NCBI GenBank assembly: GCA_015066005.1
Contig: SVPF01000006.1
Span: 1-64,000 of the forward strand
DNA from: Oscillospiraceae bacterium
GTDB taxonomy: Bacteria > Bacillota > Clostridia > Oscillospirales > Acutalibacteraceae
Direction: 5' to 3'
DNA: 64,000 nt
Positions 59,770 through 64,000 of the stretch are shown piece after piece. The notes under the pieces were generated by a model, which was not told the origin of the DNA, ran no database searches, and saw only the letters and a program-made list of their open reading frames with translations. A program made the position numbers and the translations under genes. Each line of letters starts with the position of its first letter. Within the stretch, counting starts at the first letter, position 1.

Positions 59770-61812
59770 ATGAGAATTGCTTTAGCCGGTAACCCCAATT
59801 CCGGTAAAACAACAATGTACAATGCCCTTACCGGCAGTAATGAAAAGGTTGGTAACTGGGCGGGTGTTACGGTTGATAAGAAGGAACATCCTATAAAGAA
59901 GACATATTGTGACGGTTCAAACGGTCTTATCGCGGTTGACCTTCCGGGTGCTTATTCAATGTCGCCCTTCACAAGTGAGGAAAGCATTACAAGCGCTTAT
60001 GTTAAAAACGAAAATCCCGATGCTATTATAAACATTGTGGATGCAACTAACCTAAGCCGTAGCCTTTTCTTTACAACTCAGCTTTTAGAATTGGGCATTC
60101 CTGTGGTTGTTGCGCTTAATAAGGCTGATATTAACGAAAAGAAAGAAACTGTAATTGATACCGCTAAATTATCACAAAAGCTTGGCTGTACTGTAATTGA
60201 TACTGTTTCAACCTCGGCGGATGGTCTTGCAGATGTTGTTAAAGCGGCTATAGCGCAGGTTGGAAAAACACAGACTGCACCATATAATCAGGGTGAAGTT
60301 GACCTTACAAACAAGCAGGCCGTAATTGCGGCTGACCGCAAGCGTTTTGAATTTGTAAACGCCATTGTAAAGGATGTTGAAACCCGTAAGGTTTTAACTA
60401 AGGATAAAAACTTTGGCGACAAAATCGATGCTGTGCTTACAAACAAATGGCTCGGTATTCCGATTTTTGCCGTTGTAATGTTCCTTGTTTTCCAAATTTC
60501 GCAGGTGTGGGTTGGCCCATGGATTGCCGAAGGGGTTGAAATCGGCAAGGTGGCAATTCCCGGTCTTGTTACTCTTATTGAAATGTTTCAGGAATTTGTT
60601 GGCGGCTACATAACAAACCCATTGCTTTCGGCATTAGTGGTTGACGGTATTATCGGCGGTGTGGGTGCCGTGCTTGGCTTCTTACCGCTTGTAATGGTAA
60701 TGTATTTCCTTATTGCTTTACTCGAAGACTGCGGTTATATGTCACGTGTTGCCGTTGTTTTAGACCCTATTTTCAAAAAGGTTGGTCTTTCGGGTAAATC
60801 GGTTATTCCGTTTGTTATTACTGTTGGCTGTGCCGTACCCGGTGTTATGGCAAGCCGCACCATTCGTAACGAGCGTGAACGCCGTGCAACAGCAATGCTC
60901 GCTCCCTTTATGCCCTGTGGTGCTAAAATTCCCGTAATTGCACTTTTTGCGGGTGTATTCTTTAAAAATGCGGGTTGGGTAAGCACTGTTATGTACCTTT
61001 CGGGTATTGTGCTTATCTTTCTTGGTGCATTACTTATTAACCGTATTACAGGTCACAAGGCAAGAAAATCCTTCTTTATTATTGAGCTTCCTGAATATAA
61101 AGTACCTTCCTTCTGGGGTGCATTTAAGTCGATGTGCTCACGTGGTTGGGCTTACATAGTTAAAGCGGCTACAATTATTCTTCTTTGCAATACTGCAGTT
61201 CAAATTATGCAAACATTTACCTGGAAGCTTACCGTTGCTAACGATTCGGCAAGCGATTCTATCCTTGCTTCAATTGCAGGTCCCTTTGCTTACCTTTTAG
61301 TGCCCATTGTCGGCATTGTATCCTGGCAGTTGGCAGCAGCGGCGGTTACAGGCTTTATTGCAAAAGAAAACGTTGTTGGCACCTTGGCGGTTTGCTTCGG
61401 TCTTACAAGCTTTATCAATGTTGACGAATTGGTGCTTGAAGGCGGTGCCGATGTGGTTGCACAGTCAATGGGTCTTACTGCTGTTGCAGCGCTTGCATAC
61501 CTTATGTTTAACCTTTTCACACCCCCTTGCTTTGCGGCTATCGGTGCAATGAATGCCGAAATGAAGAGTGGGAAATGGATGTTAGGCGGTATTGGCTTAC
61601 AGCTTGGCGTTGGCTACACGGTTTCATATTTTGTTTACACCATCGGTACACTTATTGTTGACCCTTCCAAGCTTAATATCCCTGTTGCAATTGCAGGTTT
61701 TGCGGCAGTTCTTGTTATGGTTGGTATAGTTGTTGCGCTTATAATTCATAACGACAAGAAAATGAAGGCTGAATATGAGCTTAAAAAGGCCGAAAAGGTG
61801 GCGGTTAAATAA
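59770..61812 (+). CDS. feoB: Ferrous iron transport protein B
   Basis: A 680-residue iron(II) transporter. The N-terminal GTPase has GNPNSGKTTMYNAL, WAGVTVDKKE and VDLPGAYSMSP; after a helical spacer come two Gate-type transmembrane halves with VTVGCAVPGVMASRTIR-type and MLAPFMPCGAKIPV motifs. The ATG at 59770 follows TAGGAGGA; a longer frame starting at 59719 begins inside the palindrome. The C-terminal tail is lysine-rich. Confidence 0.97.
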   Translation: MRIALAGNPNSGKTTMYNALTGSNEKVGNWAGVTVDKKEHPIKKTYCDGSNGLIAVDLPGAYSMSPFTSEESITSAYVKNENPDAIINIVDATNLSRSLFFTTQLLELGIPVVVALNKADINEKKETVIDTAKLSQKLGCTVIDTVSTSADGLADVVKAAIAQVGKTQTAPYNQGEVDLTNKQAVIAADRKRFEFVNAIVKDVETRKVLTKDKNFGDKIDAVLTNKWLGIPIFAVVMFLVFQISQVWVGPWIAEGVEIGKVAIPGLVTLIEMFQEFVGGYITNPLLSALVVDGIIGGVGAVLGFLPLVMVMYFLIALLEDCGYMSRVAVVLDPIFKKVGLSGKSVIPFVITVGCAVPGVMASRTIRNERERRATAMLAPFMPCGAKIPVIALFAGVFFKNAGWVSTVMYLSGIVLIFLGALLINRITGHKARKSFFIIELPEYKVPSFWGAFKSMCSRGWAYIVKAATIILLCNTAVQIMQTFTWKLTVANDSASDSILASIAGPFAYLLVPIVGIVSWQLAAAAVTGFIAKENVVGTLAVCFGLTSFINVDELVLEGGADVVAQSMGLTAVAALAYLMFNLFTPPCFAAIGAMNAEMKSGKWMLGGIGLQLGVGYTVSYFVYTIGTLIVDPSKLNIPVAIAGFAAVLVMVGIVVALIIHNDKKMKAEYELKKAEKVAVK

Positions 61813-62003
61813 TGGGTGATTATATCGTTTTGGCAATTCTTGTTATAGTAATTGTTGCTATAATAATTTATCTTTACCGGCAAAAGAAAAACGGGCAGGT
61901 TTGCATTGGCTGTCCACATTCAAAGCAATGCGCACAGAAAAGCGGCTCTAACTGTAGCGGCAACTGCAGTGGCTGCAGCGGTTGTTCACAAAATAAGCAT
62001 TAA
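61812..62003 (+). CDS. FeoB-associated cysteine-rich membrane protein
   Basis: A 63-residue protein: one N-terminal transmembrane helix (YIVLAILVIVIVAIIIYLY), then a tail with nine cysteines (CIGCPHSKQC, CSGNCSGCSGC). This is the short protein regularly found after FeoB in Firmicutes, perhaps handling iron at the pore or a FeoC-like role. It overlaps feoB by one base (TAATG). Confidence 0.9.
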   Translation: MGDYIVLAILVIVIVAIIIYLYRQKKNGQVCIGCPHSKQCAQKSGSNCSGNCSGCSGCSQNKH

Positions 62004-62020
62004 ACAAAACACCTAAAAAA

Positions 62021-62058
62021 AGAACCTTTCATAAAGCATTTGCTTTATGAAAGGTTCT
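62021..62058 (+). terminator. Terminator of the feo operon
   Basis: An 18-pair perfect hairpin starting AGAACCTTTCATAAAGCA with a two-base loop, followed by TTGTGTTTT. It may also serve the convergent pnuC gene. Confidence 0.9.
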
Positions 62059-62065
62059 TTGTGTT

Positions 62066-62755
62066 TTAATTTATGCTTTGCTGCATTTTCATTCTTTTCC
62101 AGTTTATAAAGCCGTAAATATCGTTAGCGAAAAACATTATAAAGCAAAAAATCATCGGTATATATGACGGGCTTTTAAGGGAAGCCAGCACCCATAAAAT
62201 AATCAGTACAATATCGTTTGCGGCATAGGCCAAGGCGTAAAAAGGGGAGCGCAAAAAGGTTAAATAACAGGCAAGAAAGCTGGTTGTAATTGAAAGTGTG
62301 CTGATAATTAAATTTGCGTTTTCAAGCCATTTTAAAATAAAGTAAAATACAAAGGTTACTAAAACCGTAAAAATAAGCATAACGGTTATTTGCTTTTTGG
62401 TTATGGACTGCACCTTAACCTCGTCGGTGTCTTTATAAGGGTTTTTATACCACTGGATTAAAGCCATTACTGCCATGGGCGCTGTCATAAAAACATAGGT
62501 AATCATTTCTCCGTAATATGAAAAGAAAAATGAAATAACGCCGTAAAACAGTGCAAAGATAATGGTTAACACTTGACCTAAAAGATACCCCTTTGCAACA
62601 AAAATTAAGGCTGTCACCCCTATGACCGATGCACAAAGGGATAAATAATCCTTATCGGGTGACAGCAAAAAGGAAGCGCTTACAACCGCAACCGACAAAA
62701 GCCACAGCGCAAGCTCAAATTTTGAAAGGGCCTTAAACTGTTTTAAAAGCTTCAC
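62066..62755 (-). CDS. pnuC: PnuC-type nicotinamide riboside transporter
   Basis: A 229-residue membrane protein with about seven helices. The family motifs include IQWYKNPYK in the centre and FANDIYGFINWKRM at the C terminus, where the WxxW/N-type residues line the vitamin pocket. PnuC imports nicotinamide riboside for NAD synthesis. The start codon is GTG (62753-62755), five to six bases after GAGGTGA. A structured leader lies upstream. Confidence 0.9.
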   Translation of the reverse strand: MKLLKQFKALSKFELALWLLSVAVVSASFLLSPDKDYLSLCASVIGVTALIFVAKGYLLGQVLTIIFALFYGVISFFFSYYGEMITYVFMTAPMAVMALIQWYKNPYKDTDEVKVQSITKKQITVMLIFTVLVTFVFYFILKWLENANLIISTLSITTSFLACYLTFLRSPFYALAYAANDIVLIILWVLASLKSPSYIPMIFCFIMFFANDIYGFINWKRMKMQQSIN

Positions 62756-62771
62756 AAAATCACCTCATATC

Positions 62772-62852
62772 AAAAAACATCCACCGCACATCTTCAAAGA
62801 CCTAACGATGTGCAAGTGAATGTCAGACATTCTCTACCCGGTGGCAGATAAA
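62772..62852 (-). promoter_or_regulatory. Structured leader of pnuC (candidate riboswitch/attenuator)
   Basis: Read leftward: CCACC (62844-62840) can pair with GGTGG (62785-62781), enclosing GAATGTC-T-GACATTC and GCACATC...GATGTGC hairpins as a three-way junction. Alternatively CATTCACTT plus GCACATC (62822-62807) pairs with GATGTGC plus GGTGGATG (62792-62778), followed by six T residues (62777-62772), a terminator. The two folds exclude each other. A promoter TTGACT lies at 62889-62884. The ligand is unknown. Confidence 0.7.
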
Positions 62853-62986
62853 ATATTATTTTTAATTATTTTATAATAAAAATAGTCAAAAAGCAAGAAA
62901 AAAAATTAAAAAGCGGTCTTTTGGTAAGGTGAATTTATGCCAAACTATTGTTATAAATAAAAATTGGCATAATAAAATTAGATATA

Positions 62987-63018
62987 AAACTCCGCTGACC
63001 GCAAGGTCGGCGGAGTTT
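62987..63018 (-). terminator. Terminator of the RDD gene
   Basis: Stem AAACTCCGCTGACC / GGTCGGCGGAGTTT with a four-base loop; leftward tail TTTTATATC. Confidence 0.85.
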
Positions 63019-63020
63019 TA

Positions 63021-64000
63021 TTATTTGAATCTTGTACATTCTTCACAAACGGTCCAAACTTCATTTTTATAATGACATACAACTGTATATGTGCGGAATT
63101 TTACCGTAAACGAAATCTTTGTGGTTTTTAAATCATAATTTCCGTCATTGGAATATTCCCATTCGGACGAATAACTGTTATTAAAAATTTTTGATTCGTC
63201 AACATTAAGTGATTTAAAGGTATCGCTTTCAACAAAATAACTGTATGCCAGCTTATATTCTTCACTGTCCCTTGTGAATGAAATTGCAACCATAACGGTT
63301 GAAACAATAAAAATTATAAACGCAATAAAGGCACACACAAAAATTATAATAGTTGTTTTAATGCTTTTTGACTTTGGCGGTGCATAACTGTTGATTTTTT
63401 CAACCTCAGTTTGTTTAATATTAGATTTAGCGGTGATGATTTTTGGCTTTGAGATTTTTTGTGGAACGACAAGTGTTTGTGCCACACTGTCCCCGATACT
63501 GCGCCCGATAATGAGCATAATTATAACGTCAAATTGCATAAAGGGTAAAAACAAATTTCTGACCACTCTTTTTATAAACCCCGCGGGTTGACCGCTTTTT
63601 TGATCTAAAATTGTAAGACCGGTTATTTTTTTGCCAAGCGAACGGTGGCCAAAAATTATGTCGCGTAAAACAAAGCCAATAGGATATAAAAGCATAACAA
63701 ATAACACACCAAGTGTTGCGGGCGTTGAGTTTTGCTGAATAGCTTTGTTGAATAAACCCATATATAATGAAATTAATACGAGTGTAGAAAAACCGATAAC
63801 ATTCCAATCTATTATAGCAGCAATCAAACGGCGGATTTTAACCTCCATAGTATTATAAAGGTCAACCTTTACAAGATATTCATATCTTTCATTTATGGTT
63901 TTAACGGTTTCGGTGTCAAGTGCGTCGGCTTCTATGTACTCACCCGACATCAGCTCCTCAACCCTGACATCTAAAATTTTTGACAACTGTAACAAAACAT
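63021..64000 (-). CDS. XRE-RDD family membrane protein, N terminus outside the window
   Basis: At least 324 residues are inside the window. The first ~20 (LQLSKILDVRVEELMSGEYI) are the end of an XRE helix-turn-helix whose beginning lies beyond the right edge. Residues about 55-190 form an RDD domain with three to four helices (IRRLIAAIIDW, GHRSLGKKITGLTILD), then another helix near 220 and an extracytoplasmic tail with EYKLAYSYFVESDTF, like a DUF4864/cystatin-like tail. Function unknown; XRE-RDD fusions occur in Clostridia. Confidence 0.75.
   Translation of the reverse strand, partial: VLLQLSKILDVRVEELMSGEYIEADALDTETVKTINERYEYLVKVDLYNTMEVKIRRLIAAIIDWNVIGFSTLVLISLYMGLFNKAIQQNSTPATLGVLFVMLLYPIGFVLRDIIFGHRSLGKKITGLTILDQKSGQPAGFIKRVVRNLFLPFMQFDVIIMLIIGRSIGDSVAQTLVVPQKISKPKIITAKSNIKQTEVEKINSYAPPKSKSIKTTIIIFVCAFIAFIIFIVSTVMVAISFTRDSEEYKLAYSYFVESDTFKSLNVDESKIFNNSYSSEWEYSNDGNYDLKTTKISFTVKFRTYTVVCHYKNEVWTVCEECTRFK

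Noticed and set aside
1..64000. tRNA or rRNA genes
   Set aside because: No cloverleaf with TTCGAATC/TTCGANTC-type T-loop and CCA-region stem was recognised in the intergenic spaces; the tRNA-like strings at 3.1 and 5.7 kb belong to T-boxes.

Overview
The window reads as chromosomal DNA of a strictly anaerobic, spore-forming Firmicute of the class Clostridia, probably a gut or rumen Oscillospiraceae/Ruminococcaceae relative. The grounds are dipicolinate synthase genes (spoVFA/spoVFB), a ferredoxin-dependent 2-oxoacid oxidoreductase, meso-diaminopimelate-type MurE, tRNA-sensing T-boxes, strong sigma-A promoters with GGAGG ribosome sites, and gene neighbourhoods typical of the group (ffs-dnaX-ybaB-recR, prmA-prfB). 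Assignments come from reading motifs; no database search was run.

Layout. 0-2.8 kb: end of a methyltransferase, a serine hydrolase and a MATE exporter, all leftward. 2.85-12.4 kb: the most striking block. Two T-box-controlled acyl-CoA synthetases with XRE and cupin domains at the N terminus are followed by a ParA-like NTPase, a ferredoxin subunit, three more subunits of a VOR-type oxidoreductase and a branched-chain aminotransferase, ending at a terminator. The best reading is a starvation-induced route making valine and isoleucine (perhaps leucine) from short branched-chain fatty acids by reductive carboxylation. 12.5-21.3 kb: galK/ackA, tmcAL, a DUF4380-like protein, a truncated REP-type transposase, mntP, dipicolinate synthase and a CCA-adding enzyme. 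21.4-29 kb: murC, alanyl-tRNA editing protein, prmA, prfB, a trigger-factor-like lipoprotein and an ABC-F protein. 29-30.3 kb: a cobalamin riboswitch in front of a DUF4430 lipoprotein and an ECF S component. 30.3-35.3 kb: DegV, a trans-sulfuration enzyme, dapF and murE.

35.2-38.6 kb is a repeat-rich accessory stretch: two-ended palindromic elements, a branching array of hairpins, an AraC regulator, a decayed Gfo/Idh/MocA gene, an SDR and a type I dehydroquinase-like protein. 38.6-48.2 kb: HAD, RING-like membrane and NUDIX genes; SRP RNA with dnaX-ybaB-recR; a D-2-hydroxyacid dehydrogenase, a ComM-like ATPase and lactaldehyde reductase. 48.4-55.3 kb: MarR-DegV with a palindromic operator, a second hairpin-array element with terminal inverted repeats, a PHP protein and a four-gene glycosyltransferase/acyltransferase operon. 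55.4-64 kb: an XRE membrane regulator, a TAXI-TRAP transporter, feoA-feoB with DtxR-like iron boxes, pnuC behind a structured attenuator leader, and an RDD protein that runs off the window.

The points most worth following up are the T-box/VOR operon as an integrated fatty-acid-to-amino-acid system, the two tree-like hairpin arrays (35.5 and 50.8 kb), and the pnuC leader.
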